Source: Halopenitus sp041821145 (GTDB taxonomy: Archaea > Halobacteriota > Halobacteria > Halobacteriales > Haloferacaceae). Taken from it: a stretch of DNA of 64,000 bases. Under the pieces are notes generated by a model that was not told the DNA's origin, ran no database searches, and worked only from the letters and a program-made list of their open reading frames with translations. The stretch covers positions 87,041-151,040 of the forward strand of contig NZ_JBGUBC010000007.1 in the NCBI RefSeq assembly GCF_041821145.1, read 5' to 3'. The position numbers and the translations under genes are program-made. Numbering within the stretch: position 1 is the stretch's first letter; every line of letters begins with the position of its first letter. Shown here one piece after another: positions 43,278 through 51,833 of this stretch.

Positions 43278-43436
43278 GTGAGATTGCGAGGAGTGATTTG
43301 GCGTCCCTAGGGCAATCCTCAATCAACGAGAGGTTGCAGGGATTATGCTGAATATGCGCCCTGTATCTCGCATACCTATCCTATCAGTCCTAAGAGTTGT
43401 GCCAACCGAATCTCTGGATTCTTCTGCCAATCCCCA

Positions 43437-44108
43437 TTAGAACATATCGAGGCCGGCCTGCGCGGGGTCGGTTGAACCTGCTGTCTCAGTGGACGTACTC
43501 TCGGACGTTTCAACTTCGACACCGGGTGTCTGTCCGGGGAGAGTGGGGAGGCTTTGGAGAAGGCGTTCGGAGACGTCACCGACAGCATACCACTCGGCGA
43601 GGAGTTCGGCCGCGGTGGTGGTGGAGTCGTGGAGCCAGAACGCTGTCGGGACGCCACCGGTCTTGATGTCGAGGTCGTCGACGTGCTCGGTGAACCAGCG
43701 GTCGCGGTCGCGCTTGAGCGCCTCGCGGAGGTCACGGGCTTGATCGCGAATTTCGTCGTCTGCGGGGAGGATCGGGAAGTTTGAGGGAAGCATCACGTCC
43801 GCGTCCTGGTCGTCGCCGGCGATCCCGTCGAGGTACTGGCGGAAGGTGTACTGGTAAAGGCTGACGAACTCCGCGTTCGTGAATGCTGCGTACGTGAGGG
43901 AGGCCGTCGAACAGAGTGCCGCGAGCTCGCCCCACGTTGCGACGGGTATACATTCACCTGGTGGGGTGTCCTTGACGAGTGCGCGGCGTTCCTCGTAGAT
44001 ACCGTCCTTGAGGTTGGCGGCACCGGCAGCGTGGTCACTCGCGACGACCGGGTCGGCGGTAACGCGATACTTCTGAATCTGTGTGAGGATAGCTGTGTCG
44101 ATCTGCAT
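43437..44108 (-). CDS. Hypothetical protein
   Basis: 223 residues. TWGELAALCSTASLTYAAFTNAEFVSLYQYTFRQYLDGI, then RDLREALKRDRDRWFTEHVDD and ELLAEWYAVGDVSERLL are helical; the tail is Thr/Glu-rich and ends GLDMF. The family was not recognised. 24 bp downstream of the methyltransferase gene. Confidence 0.6.
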   Translation of the reverse strand: MQIDTAILTQIQKYRVTADPVVASDHAAGAANLKDGIYEERRALVKDTPPGECIPVATWGELAALCSTASLTYAAFTNAEFVSLYQYTFRQYLDGIAGDDQDADVMLPSNFPILPADDEIRDQARDLREALKRDRDRWFTEHVDDLDIKTGGVPTAFWLHDSTTTAAELLAEWYAVGDVSERLLQSLPTLPGQTPGVEVETSESTSTETAGSTDPAQAGLDMF

Positions 44109-44131
44109 AGTCAGGGATGTGAGGTGCCCGA

Positions 44132-45151
44132 TTAGGCTCCTCGGTCGTCTCGGGAGCCGGAGAAAGTCTGGTCGTCACGGCTCGGCGAGAGGGTGAGGAA
44201 ACGTTCACCCGCTTGGTCCATCGCATCACGCCAGTCGGTGAAGCCGCGGGCGGCGAGGAATGCCTGCCACTCCTCCCAGGACTCGACGTCGGCGATTTCG
44301 ATGTGAGCGGCCTGTTGTTCGAGTTCGTCTTCACTGACGCGGAAGCCACACCGTGGGTTCAAGCATTCGTATAGATCGTACTCGTAGATGTCGTGAGGGT
44401 TTGTCACCTCGTCGAGCTGGCCGAGGCGGGTCGAGCCGCACTTCGGGCAGTGGTATTTGCCCTCATTCGGGTCGACTGCGCGGGGATTCGTGATTCGATC
44501 GGGGTCGACGTACTTCGCCATAACGACCGCTCGCGCGTGGGAATCCACCTCGTACTCGTAGTAGGCGAGGAGTTCGTACTCGTCAGGAGTCCGGCGGTAG
44601 AAGACGAGGAAGGAGGGACAGCCCCAGAAGTCCTTCTCTTGGCGGACGCGCGTGTCGCGGAGGCGAGCGCGCTCATGCTCGGGAAGCCAGGTGGCGTTGT
44701 AGATGAGCTTTCCGCCGATCGCGCAGACACGAAGGCACTCCGCGAACATCCGGCGACGATCCGCTTCAGACTTCCCCCGCCACGGAGGGTCGCTTACCAC
44801 GGTCTCGAACGACTGATCCGCGAAGGGGAGGTTAACCATATCGCCCTGCACGAACCGACCGCCGAATGCCTCGTGCGCGGCCGCCTCGGGCTGTATCTCG
44901 AGGGTCACCGGGTCGATGGCGTAGTCGGCGTCCTCGTATTCTCCGATGATGTCGGGGAGGAGAAGGATGTCGAGATTGATGTCGCAGATGGGACTGAGGC
45001 CCGTGCAGACCTTGAGCGAGCGACCCTCGAGGCGGTCGGCGACGAAGGTTGTGACGCTCTCACTCCACTTCCAGCGTTCGTTCAGTGCGTCGGCTGGGTC
45101 GACGCCGTCGGGAAGCCTCCTGTGGTGGGGATTGCGCGTGTCGCTCATCAT
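44132..45151 (-). CDS. DPPW-type DNA methyltransferase with zinc ribbon
   Basis: 339 residues. Rossmann core with VCTGLSPICDINLDILL, QGDMVNLPFADQSFETVVSDPPW as motif IV (DPPW) and RVCAIGGKLIYNATWLPEH, followed by a zinc ribbon KYHCPKCGSTRLGQL ... CLNPRCGFR and a helical tail. DPPW is the form used by N6-adenine (MT-A70-like) and N4-cytosine enzymes. The layout parallels the 22724-24190 enzyme: SAM domain plus zinc ribbon. MM start: ATG 45151 or 45148. Confidence 0.78.
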   Translation of the reverse strand: MMSDTRNPHHRRLPDGVDPADALNERWKWSESVTTFVADRLEGRSLKVCTGLSPICDINLDILLLPDIIGEYEDADYAIDPVTLEIQPEAAAHEAFGGRFVQGDMVNLPFADQSFETVVSDPPWRGKSEADRRRMFAECLRVCAIGGKLIYNATWLPEHERARLRDTRVRQEKDFWGCPSFLVFYRRTPDEYELLAYYEYEVDSHARAVVMAKYVDPDRITNPRAVDPNEGKYHCPKCGSTRLGQLDEVTNPHDIYEYDLYECLNPRCGFRVSEDELEQQAAHIEIADVESWEEWQAFLAARGFTDWRDAMDQAGERFLTLSPSRDDQTFSGSRDDRGA

Positions 45152-45233
45152 GATCGCCTCCGTTCTCCTCGGCGGTCGGGATTGAGGACCGTCCGGGTGG
45201 CGGTGGACTCGGTGTTCTCGTCAGGAGCGGGCA

Positions 45234-45794
45234 TTACGTGGGGACTTCCTGGATCGCGACGGACTCGGTGTGCTTGTGGGGTCGGTCGCGTGTGAACTTC
45301 GCGACGAGATTCGGTGTCTGGAAGGCTTCCGTTCGGGTGAGTATGATCTCTTCGAGGGTGACGCGCTTGCTGTTGGGCACCCAGCCCTTGAAGTCGTGGT
45401 AGGCGTCTTCGGTGGGCTGGAGGCCAGTCGCAGAGAGGATCGTGCCGTCGCTGCTGACGATGCGCGTGAAATCCATGAAGGCCGGACCGCGTTGGAAGTA
45501 GCCGGAGAGACTGAACAGGGTGATGAGCGTATCGTAGGCGTCTGTCTCGATGGGAAGAGAGTCGTCCGACGACTCGGGAAGGCCGCCGATCTGGTAGTCG
45601 TACGAGCTGGGAAGGAGGGAGTCGTCGCCGAAGAGTGTGGTTTGCCCAGAGCCGTGGCGGTGGAGGAAGGTGTCGAGGCGGCTGTCATCGGGTGCGACGA
45701 CGAGCACGGCGCCGTGAGAAGCGTCAGTGAGGACCTCGGGAACGGTCTTCTCGGTGCAGGTGACGTGCTCGAATGCGTGGAGTTCACGGGACAT
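45234..45794 (-). CDS. Hypothetical protein, possibly a degenerate methyltransferase
   Basis: 186 residues. The order GAVLVVAPDDSRLDTFL, YDTLITLFSLSGYFQRGPAFMDFTRIVSSDGTILSATG and EEIILTRTEAF resembles the second half of a Rossmann methyltransferase, but no catalytic DPP or motif I is visible. It sits next to the DPPW-type enzyme and may be its partner. Confidence 0.5.
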   Translation of the reverse strand: MSRELHAFEHVTCTEKTVPEVLTDASHGAVLVVAPDDSRLDTFLHRHGSGQTTLFGDDSLLPSSYDYQIGGLPESSDDSLPIETDAYDTLITLFSLSGYFQRGPAFMDFTRIVSSDGTILSATGLQPTEDAYHDFKGWVPNSKRVTLEEIILTRTEAFQTPNLVAKFTRDRPHKHTESVAIQEVPT

Positions 45795-45860
45795 CGGGAC
45801 TCACGAGCAGGCTGGTGACGGGTCGTGTGGGTGGTGGTTGGTGTCGTCGAGTGAATCGGA

Positions 45861-46154
45861 CTAGGACGTGTCGTCTTGAGTGGGACACAACGGGCAGGAA
45901 GCGGGGTCGTGGTCGTGTGGGCAGCGGAGAGGGGAACCGTCCCGTTCGAGGACGGTCTGGACGGTATCGAATTGGACGACGATGAGGGTGTCTGTCGCGA
46001 CGTGATAGTAGGCGTCGGCGTCGACAACGGTGTTGTCGAGGACTTCGGCAGGGATGGCGTTGTGGAGAGCTTCAGTGAAGGTGATCGCGGGCGACCCGCG
46101 TATTAGCCACTGGAGTTGGGGGTGGCTCCCCGAGTCTGCGATGGAGGGCGTCAT
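45861..46154 (-). CDS. Small hypothetical protein with Cys/His end
   Basis: 97 residues from the ATG at 46154. SPAITFTEALHNAIPAEVLDNTVVDADAYYHVATDTLIVVQFD is alpha/beta; the tail LRCPHDHDPASCPLCPTQ has a CP.H.H...CPLC metal-type site. Follows the SWIM protein gene. Confidence 0.6.
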   Translation of the reverse strand: MTPSIADSGSHPQLQWLIRGSPAITFTEALHNAIPAEVLDNTVVDADAYYHVATDTLIVVQFDTVQTVLERDGSPLRCPHDHDPASCPLCPTQDDTS

Positions 46155-46159
46155 CGTGA

Positions 46160-47041
46160 TCACCGTTGCTTCCGGGGCGTGTGGGTGGCGGCGACGGTCG
46201 GGCTGACGAACCGGCGGGTGCGCTGCGGGACGTCCACACCGACGTCGATCGGGAGGACGTACTTGGCGTCAAGGTCCTCTTCGTGGGCGTTGGCGAGACG
46301 GGACGCAGCCGCGAGCTCATGCTTGCACATCACCGCCCAGTTGTTCGTCTGCTTGTAGGGACAGCCGCAGACGACGGCGTCTGACCAGGGGAGGAAGGCG
46401 TAGGTGGAGTCGCTGGCGAATTCCCCGATGAGGAGCGGCGCCGGGAGAGTGATGCCGTATTCGGAGGGCATAATGTGGTTGTCGAGCTGGGCTTCCCGAA
46501 TGATGTCGTCGCGATCGAGGTCGTGTTCGTCGGCATACTCGATGGGATCGGTGTTCGCATCGACGATGACGACACCGTGGAAGGTGTTTGCGTGGAGGGG
46601 GAGGAGGGAGTCAGCTGTCCCCTGGATGGTGTCGAGGTTCTTCGGGATGAGTTCCGTGTACCACTTCCGGCGATCGGCGCGAATCCGCTCGAGCTCGCGG
46701 TAATAGGGTTCGAGTTCGCCCGTGAGGAAGGCAGGAGCATCGTTGAGGAAGTCCTTGAGGCGGTCGTAGGAGGGGAAGAACCGGCGTTCGCTCTCGTAGG
46801 TATCGACGAGCGTTTTCTGGATGTACTGCCGAGCGAGCGGTGTGGGGCCGTGAGTGTCGTGAGACATGAGGCCGTCGGCCTCGATGATGTCGAGACGGAT
46901 GCGATGCTCGATAGGTTCGATCTCTGGCGAGTCGCTGCCCGTGGTGTTCTCGTAGTCAGGGTGCGATGCGTCGAGCGCGCCCGCGGGGAGTTCGAGCGGT
47001 GGGAGGTGCTCGTCCGCCGGGGCGATCTGGTGGGTTGACAT
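46160..47041 (-). CDS. SWIM zinc-finger protein
   Basis: 293 residues. Near residue 225, AVVCGCPYKQTNNWAVMCKHELAAA is a SWIM motif (CxCx(n)CxH). The central region has helices and GVVIVDANTDPIEY. SWIM fingers bind DNA or proteins, often recombination factors. It is the first gene of an operon that starts at dyad copy 3; a TTTCTCG element lies 31-37 bp upstream. Confidence 0.75.
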   Translation of the reverse strand: MSTHQIAPADEHLPPLELPAGALDASHPDYENTTGSDSPEIEPIEHRIRLDIIEADGLMSHDTHGPTPLARQYIQKTLVDTYESERRFFPSYDRLKDFLNDAPAFLTGELEPYYRELERIRADRRKWYTELIPKNLDTIQGTADSLLPLHANTFHGVVIVDANTDPIEYADEHDLDRDDIIREAQLDNHIMPSEYGITLPAPLLIGEFASDSTYAFLPWSDAVVCGCPYKQTNNWAVMCKHELAAASRLANAHEEDLDAKYVLPIDVGVDVPQRTRRFVSPTVAATHTPRKQR

Positions 47042-47100
47042 GCGTGGCTACCTCCAGCATCCGTGGGGGGCGAGAAAGCACCGGAGGGCGCTCCCCGCGA

Positions 47101-47143
47101 GTTACCCCACAATGGTTATGGCCGTGGCCGTCTGTGGGGTAAC
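47101..47143. promoter_or_regulatory. GTTACCCCAC dyad, copy 3
   Basis: GTTACCCCACA (47101-47111) and TGTGGGGTAAC (47133-47143) form a perfect 11-bp inverted repeat with a 21-bp centre. It sits between two divergent genes; the right arm ends two bases before the plus-strand ATG at 47146, so a bound protein would block that start directly. Confidence 0.78.
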
Positions 47144-47145
47144 TG

Positions 47146-47520
47146 ATGACGGGCGACACTGAGCGGCCTTCTGCACCCGACCTCCCCGGACACCTGCGGG
47201 ACGTGGTGGACGGATTATCGGCCGAGGAGCTGGATGACTTGGCTGACTACGCACAGGCCCTCGCCGATTGGAAGCGGGAGCGACCACCTACGTCTCCAGA
47301 TACGTCACCCGAGGATGCCGTCGACGATGATGTCGTCGAGGACCTCGAGGAGCAGGGTGTCTCGATGGACCCCGACGATTACGACGACGTACCCGCTACA
47401 GGGGCGTACATCACGGTAAAGGAGCCGAAACAGGGATACAGGTATTATTATTGGCAATGGCGGGAGGGCGACACTTGGAAGAACGAGTATATCGCGCCTG
47501 TCAACCCGAAGGAGGACTGA
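47146..47520 (+). CDS. DUF6788-like protein
   Basis: 124 residues. An acidic helical start (LRDVVDGLSAEELDDLADYAQAL) and an acidic linker lead to the C-terminal motif YYYWQWREGDTWKNEYIAPV, which matches DUF6788-like proteins found on haloarchaeal plasmids and phages. It starts directly at the dyad, making it a candidate autoregulated or regulator gene. Function unknown. Confidence 0.7.
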   Translation: MTGDTERPSAPDLPGHLRDVVDGLSAEELDDLADYAQALADWKRERPPTSPDTSPEDAVDDDVVEDLEEQGVSMDPDDYDDVPATGAYITVKEPKQGYRYYYWQWREGDTWKNEYIAPVNPKED

Positions 47521-47529
47521 TCCCGGTGG

Positions 47530-48042
47530 TCAGATGACGGTAACGTCTCCGAAGACGCCCTCGAACTCTTCGCGACCGAGTGTCGGCGACCCGCGGAGCC
47601 AGGTGTGGTGGGCGCCGCGCTGGACTTTGAGGTAGGGGTGGCCGCCGTCGTTCCGGAGCATCTTGAACTGCTTACACCACTTCCCCTCTTCATTCGTGCC
47701 GATCTGCCCGAGGAGTCCTTCTCCTCCCTCTTGGTCGTCAGCCCAGTCGACGAGAACATCGAAGTTCACGGGCGAGAACGGGTCAACGCCGAGCGTCTTC
47801 CGGACTTCCGTGACGATGTCGCGGAGTTCGTTGGGGTAGAAGACGACGGGAGTCGGGTCGGGGTGGTCGTCGACGGTCGGGTCGTACGTGGAGTCGAATT
47901 CGTAGCCGATTTCAGCGGTCTGGTAGTCCGTTGCGGGTCGGCCGTACTCTGAGGGCCGGTCGAGGTCTGCCGGCGTGACAATCGCGAGCGACGTGGTGCC
48001 GTCGTCGTCTCCCCAGTTCGCTTCTGCTAATGCGAAACGCAT
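47530..48042 (-). CDS. Hypothetical protein
   Basis: 170 residues. SLAIVTPADLDRPSEYG, an acidic middle, VFYPNELRDIVTEVRKTLGVDPFSPVNFDVLVDW and KVQRGAHHTWLRGSPTLGREEFE. Alpha/beta composition, no family recognised. Convergent with the DUF6788-like gene. Confidence 0.6.
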   Translation of the reverse strand: MRFALAEANWGDDDGTTSLAIVTPADLDRPSEYGRPATDYQTAEIGYEFDSTYDPTVDDHPDPTPVVFYPNELRDIVTEVRKTLGVDPFSPVNFDVLVDWADDQEGGEGLLGQIGTNEEGKWCKQFKMLRNDGGHPYLKVQRGAHHTWLRGSPTLGREEFEGVFGDVTVI

Positions 48043-48129
48043 GACCCACTCGTCGCATATCCGATATTAAATAATACCGGTAGAATTGGTGTGAACGGCG
48101 GGATGGCTTGGGTGACACGGAGACGGCCG

Positions 48130-48894
48130 TTAGTAGAGGTGGGTGAGGCCGAGGCTGGCGAAGAGGATGGCGTTATAGCTACCGTGGATGAGGATCGGGA
48201 CGAAGAGTGAGTCGGTACGTTCGTAGGCGAAGCCGAGGACGAGTGAGAGCGCGAAGAGTGAGAGGATGATATTTCGGATGCCGCTCGGGGAGCCCTGCAG
48301 GGCGAGGAGGTGCGCGCTCGCGAAGAAGAAGCAGGCGAGGAGTATCGCACCGATGGCGGAGAAGTACCTGCGGAGATACCCTTGGATGAGGCCGCGGAAC
48401 AAGATCTCCTCACAGGGCCCGGTGATGAGGAGGGATTCGGCGATGAGCCCGCCGAACATGAGTAGGGAGGCGTGTTTGGTGGCCTCGATCGCAGCCACGT
48501 TCTGTGCGGTTGGGGCGTTGAAAACGGAGAAGAGGGACGTGAGTACGTACTCCGTGACAACCAACACAAGTATGCCGCCGAGTATCCAGCGGGCGTCGCG
48601 GCGGGTCGGACGGCGGAAGCGGAGGCCAGCGGGGAGGAGGTCGGTTTTCCAGTAGAGGAGGCCACCAACGAAAATCGCGTATCCGAGTTCACTAAACGCG
48701 GTAGTGACGAGGAAGCGTCCCGTCTCTGACTGCTGGGCAGCTGGGTAGGTAAGGTCGAGAACGATGATGCCCACGTAGCCGACGATGAGACTGGTGATGA
48801 TTGCGCCGAAGATGAAGACGAGCGCGAGGACGACGGAGCGGAGCGTTCGCCAGAGGTGGATGACGTCCTCCCGGAACGTGCTCTCGAAGTCCAT
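48130..48894 (-). CDS. CPBP-family intramembrane metalloprotease
   Basis: 254 residues with about seven TM helices. The CPBP (Abi/CAAX) motifs are intact: ITGPCEEILFRGLIQGYL (EExxxR), FFFASAHLLAL (FxxxH) and PILIHGSYNAILF (HxxxN). Members act as membrane proteases in prenyl processing or bacteriocin self-immunity. The second membrane-protease-type protein in the block, with the PrsW-like one. Confidence 0.9.
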   Translation of the reverse strand: MDFESTFREDVIHLWRTLRSVVLALVFIFGAIITSLIVGYVGIIVLDLTYPAAQQSETGRFLVTTAFSELGYAIFVGGLLYWKTDLLPAGLRFRRPTRRDARWILGGILVLVVTEYVLTSLFSVFNAPTAQNVAAIEATKHASLLMFGGLIAESLLITGPCEEILFRGLIQGYLRRYFSAIGAILLACFFFASAHLLALQGSPSGIRNIILSLFALSLVLGFAYERTDSLFVPILIHGSYNAILFASLGLTHLY

Positions 48895-48936
48895 AAGCTA
48901 TTCGAGTCCTGCACTTCGGTTGTGCGTGCGACCGCA

Positions 48937-49065
48937 TTAACGGTCGGGTGTGAACCTGAGGGCCCATCGCTCGAGGGCGTTCGGGTAGCGGCGCTGCTGG
49001 GCTGGGTCGAGCAGCGGGAGTACGGCCGTGATGTTCCCGCGTGGATGGACGAGTTCTGGATTCAT
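48937..49065 (-). CDS. Small basic ORF
   Basis: 42 residues: MNPELVHPRGNITAVLPLLD then QRRYPNALERWALRF. Supported mainly by a TTTCTC element 24-29 bp upstream, as before other genes here. No domain. Confidence 0.4.
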   Translation of the reverse strand: MNPELVHPRGNITAVLPLLDPAQQRRYPNALERWALRFTPDR

Positions 49066-49145
49066 ACGTCTGCGCGGTCCTGGAACGTGAGAAAGCCACC
49101 TTGGGACTACTCGTCGTCGACGTCGTCGGGTTGTGTATCGTACCA

Positions 49146-49532
49146 CTAGAGTTCGCCGTAGTGACCCCTCTGTTTCCGGTGGACTCCGGTGAATTCGACG
49201 AGTCTGATGCCAGCTGGATTTTCCTGGTGAACGCGGCAGCGGAGGCGCGAATACTCGTCTTGGAGGCGGTCGATAATTGCGGTCGCGACGCCCATCCGTC
49301 GCGCATTCGGTGTGACGGCGATTCGACTCACGAACGGCGTTCCGACGGTATCGACGACTGCCATTCCGACGCGGTCGCTGTCGACGAGGGCCTCCCACGC
49401 CTCTCCCTGTTCCTTGGCGGGAGTCAGATTCGAGACATCCTCGATCTCGTAGAAGAAGCACCAGACGGCGTTCGGCGAGAGCCGTGAGTATCCGATAGTG
49501 ATGTCGGGACTGGTGTCGACGAACGCTATTGG
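49146..49532 (-). CDS. GNAT acetyltransferase with no conventional start
   Basis: About 128 residues. GNAT signature FVSRIAVTPNARRMGVATAIID (motif A, acetyl-CoA loop) and HQENPAGIRLVEFTGV. The frame extends upstream (TIGYSRLSPNAVWCFFYE) to the TGA that ends the preceding gene and in the same frame as it, with no ATG, GTG or TTG in between. The only ATG is internal (49364). Start therefore unresolved: readthrough, a rare start, or a lost codon. Confidence 0.6.
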   Translation of the reverse strand, partial: PIAFVDTSPDITIGYSRLSPNAVWCFFYEIEDVSNLTPAKEQGEAWEALVDSDRVGMAVVDTVGTPFVSRIAVTPNARRMGVATAIIDRLQDEYSRLRCRVHQENPAGIRLVEFTGVHRKQRGHYGEL

Positions 49533-49931
49533 TCAGCTGGTCAGATTCTGGTAGGGGACGTGCGAGAGGTGTGTCCGGCACTCGGGGCAGACAACCGAGA
49601 GGACGGGACCGTTCGCGTCGCCCTTCTTGACGTACTCGAATTCGCCGTCGCTTGAGTTGTAAATGTCTTCGCTGACCGTCATGGCGCTCAGAGTTACGTT
49701 CCTACAGACCGGACAGGGCTTCCCGAATTCCCAGTCGGGTTCGTACGTCGATTGCCGGATTTCGAGTGCGACGGCCGGAAGCCGACGGAGGAGTTTCCGG
49801 ACGTACTCGGGGTCGACAGTATCACTATCCAGCGATTTGAACGGAGTGAGGAGTGACTCGAGAACGTCTGAAGGGGCTTCGTCTTTGGAGTCGATTCGCT
49901 CTTCTTTGATGTTGATGACGATGACTGCCAT
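49533..49931 (-). CDS. Zinc-ribbon hypothetical protein
   Basis: 132 residues. IVINIKEERIDSKDEAPS, DTVDPEYVRKLLRRLPAVALEI, then PCPVCRNVTLSAM and VVCPECRTHLSHV, a single zinc ribbon. In frame with the following GNAT region beyond its TGA. Confidence 0.65.
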   Translation of the reverse strand: MAVIVINIKEERIDSKDEAPSDVLESLLTPFKSLDSDTVDPEYVRKLLRRLPAVALEIRQSTYEPDWEFGKPCPVCRNVTLSAMTVSEDIYNSSDGEFEYVKKGDANGPVLSVVCPECRTHLSHVPYQNLTS

Positions 49932-50000
49932 GGAAGGCTTGAGAAGGGAGCTGCTGGCTTTGACACCCGCGGGAATACAAGCTGAATTGGACGTGGCGGG

Positions 50001-50387
50001 TCAGTCCACGTCGATGGGCGTATCGAGACGGGCGGCAGCGACGCGATAGGCGGCGACGATCTCGTCGACGGTGACGTCGTCGTCTGCTTCGCGTTCGATG
50101 GTGATCTCGATCTCGCGGCGGACGGTTTCAGCGTCGTGGCTGTATCGCCAGATGCCTTGTTCGACGCGGGGATGGGTAAGGATGTTGTTCGGGATGCCGA
50201 GCTCGTCGACGGCTCGGAGGACTGCAGCGCTCGCGTGAATCCGGTCTCCGTAGCCATCGATCTCTTCTCGAAGCGCCTCGATGGCGTCTTGGAAGGTGAG
50301 GTCACTGGCCTCTTCACTGGCGGCGATGTGGGCGGAGACGGCGTCGGACGTCTCGGTGGGGAGCTGGCGCTGAGGTTCTCTGGTCAT
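50001..50387 (-). CDS. Helical hypothetical protein
   Basis: 128 residues: ETSDAVSAHIAASEEASDLTFQDAIEALREEIDGYGDRI, VLRAVDELGIPNNIL and VTVDEIVAAYRVAAARL are predicted helices. No family recognised. 12 bp downstream of the next gene in the operon. Confidence 0.6.
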   Translation of the reverse strand: MTREPQRQLPTETSDAVSAHIAASEEASDLTFQDAIEALREEIDGYGDRIHASAAVLRAVDELGIPNNILTHPRVEQGIWRYSHDAETVRREIEITIEREADDDVTVDEIVAAYRVAAARLDTPIDVD

Positions 50388-50399
50388 ATTTACCTCTGG

Positions 50400-50885
50400 T
50401 TAGTGCGTGAGTGGAGTCGTCTGATCGAGAGGGATGGTCGTGACCTCGACGAGCTCGAGGTGGCTGTCTGCCTGTGCTTGCTTGGCCGCCTTCTCACGGT
50501 TCGTCGTGAGTGTCGGGCCGAACTGACCGAACTTGAGGAGGACATCTCGTTCCGTGTTGAGCACACCGTATTGGGTGATTCCGCCTCCCGCTGCGGGCTC
50601 GCCGGCGCGGTCGATGACGTCGATGTTGAGCGTCTGCCACGGCTTCCCGGTGTACTCGACGTGGACGTCCTCGCCGTGCTGGCGGGCGATGTAGTCCCAC
50701 GCTTGGACGAGTCCCTTCAGGGCATCGTGGCGTTCGCCTTGATCACGACCGAGTATGTCGACCGTGAGGGCTGTCGTCGCGAACGCCATATGGACTCCTT
50801 GACGGTCCTTGAGCTGCTGTTCGACATCGAGTCTCTCGGGGAGATCCGAGAGCTCGAATTCCGACGGTGGAAGGAACGATCGCAT
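50400..50885 (-). CDS. Hypothetical protein
   Basis: 161 residues from the ATG at 50885. ERLDVEQQLKDRQGVHMAFATTALTVDIL, GLVQAWDYIARQHGEDVHVEYTG and NTERDVLLKFGQFGPTLTTNREKAAKQAQ. Alpha/beta; unknown. TTTTTC element 26-31 bp upstream. Confidence 0.6.
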   Translation of the reverse strand: MRSFLPPSEFELSDLPERLDVEQQLKDRQGVHMAFATTALTVDILGRDQGERHDALKGLVQAWDYIARQHGEDVHVEYTGKPWQTLNIDVIDRAGEPAAGGGITQYGVLNTERDVLLKFGQFGPTLTTNREKAAKQAQADSHLELVEVTTIPLDQTTPLTH

Positions 50886-51088
50886 TCTGCACCTCACTTC
50901 AGATGGGGGTGAAAAACAACAGGCCGGGCGGTTACTCCTGCCAGATTCGAGCATCGAGGAACGGTCCGTCGTGATATGTATCGGCGCCGTCGAAGATGCG
51001 CGCTATTCCTGTCCTACAGGGCATAGCCAGACAGCTAACATAGCGCGTTGCCGAATTCGTCCAATACCAGCTGTATCAACCTACAGTC

Positions 51089-51694
51089 TCACGGAAGGAA
51101 TTCAACACCACGTTCGGACAATTTCCGCCCGATGAATGAGGCTACTTGAAGAAGTCCACCGAAGGCAACAAACCCAAATCCGGCCAGCACGACCTGAGCC
51201 TGGACGACGGGAGGAATGAAGTCCGACAATGCCGTTTGTGTGAGAAGTAACATTATTCCAACAGAGAATATGACCACCCCCCATCGAAGGAGCGTGTCAC
51301 CGACATTATGAACACTAAGGTAGATCGTCTTCGGTTGGTAGTCTGGAAGTTTTGCTAAGGCAAGCTCACGCACTTTTCCCGTCGAAATGTCATCCGGGTC
51401 GATGGAATCGATATCAGTGACTATTTCTGGTGAATCTGCTTCTCCTCCCATTTCCTGATCTTTTGGAACCCAAAAAATGTGTGCCCCACTTGCGTCGTAT
51501 CGGCCAATTTTCTCATCGTCAACTAATGACCTCAACCGATCTCGCATCGCTTGCTCCGAATACTCTAATTCCTCTTGGATGACTTTTCGTTCAATAGCCG
51601 GACTATCTGTGGCTTCAATTAATGCCCTCACAGTAGCCACGATCTCCTCATCGCTCTTATTGGGGGGCCTTCCCGGACTATCGCCCTCACTCAT
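51089..51694 (-). CDS. Winged-helix membrane protein
   Basis: 201 residues. Residues 15-75 are a winged-helix domain (VRALIEATDSPAIERKVIQEELEYSEQAMRDRL, DDEKIGRYDASGAHIFWV). Residues 130-185 hold two TM helices. A DNA-binding head tethered to the membrane would act as a one-component sensor or anchor DNA. Codon use is more AT-rich than neighbours. Confidence 0.72.
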   Translation of the reverse strand: MSEGDSPGRPPNKSDEEIVATVRALIEATDSPAIERKVIQEELEYSEQAMRDRLRSLVDDEKIGRYDASGAHIFWVPKDQEMGGEADSPEIVTDIDSIDPDDISTGKVRELALAKLPDYQPKTIYLSVHNVGDTLLRWGVVIFSVGIMLLLTQTALSDFIPPVVQAQVVLAGFGFVAFGGLLQVASFIGRKLSERGVEFLP

Positions 51695-51833
51695 GTCGGA
51701 TTGGGTTTATTGTGCGATCACCAATAGTATACCGTTCCCTCTACAATCGTTTCTGTGCGGTCGCAATACATTCGACTCTCAACAATAATTTAGATAAATA
51801 GCGTAGCAGGTGGTATTCCGATTCGAAGCGAAA

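Noticed and set aside
45221..46027. Long minus-strand Ser/Thr/Arg-rich frame of 268 codons
   Set aside because: It shadows the 45234-45794 and 45861-46154 genes in another frame, with the typical out-of-frame composition of high-GC DNA.
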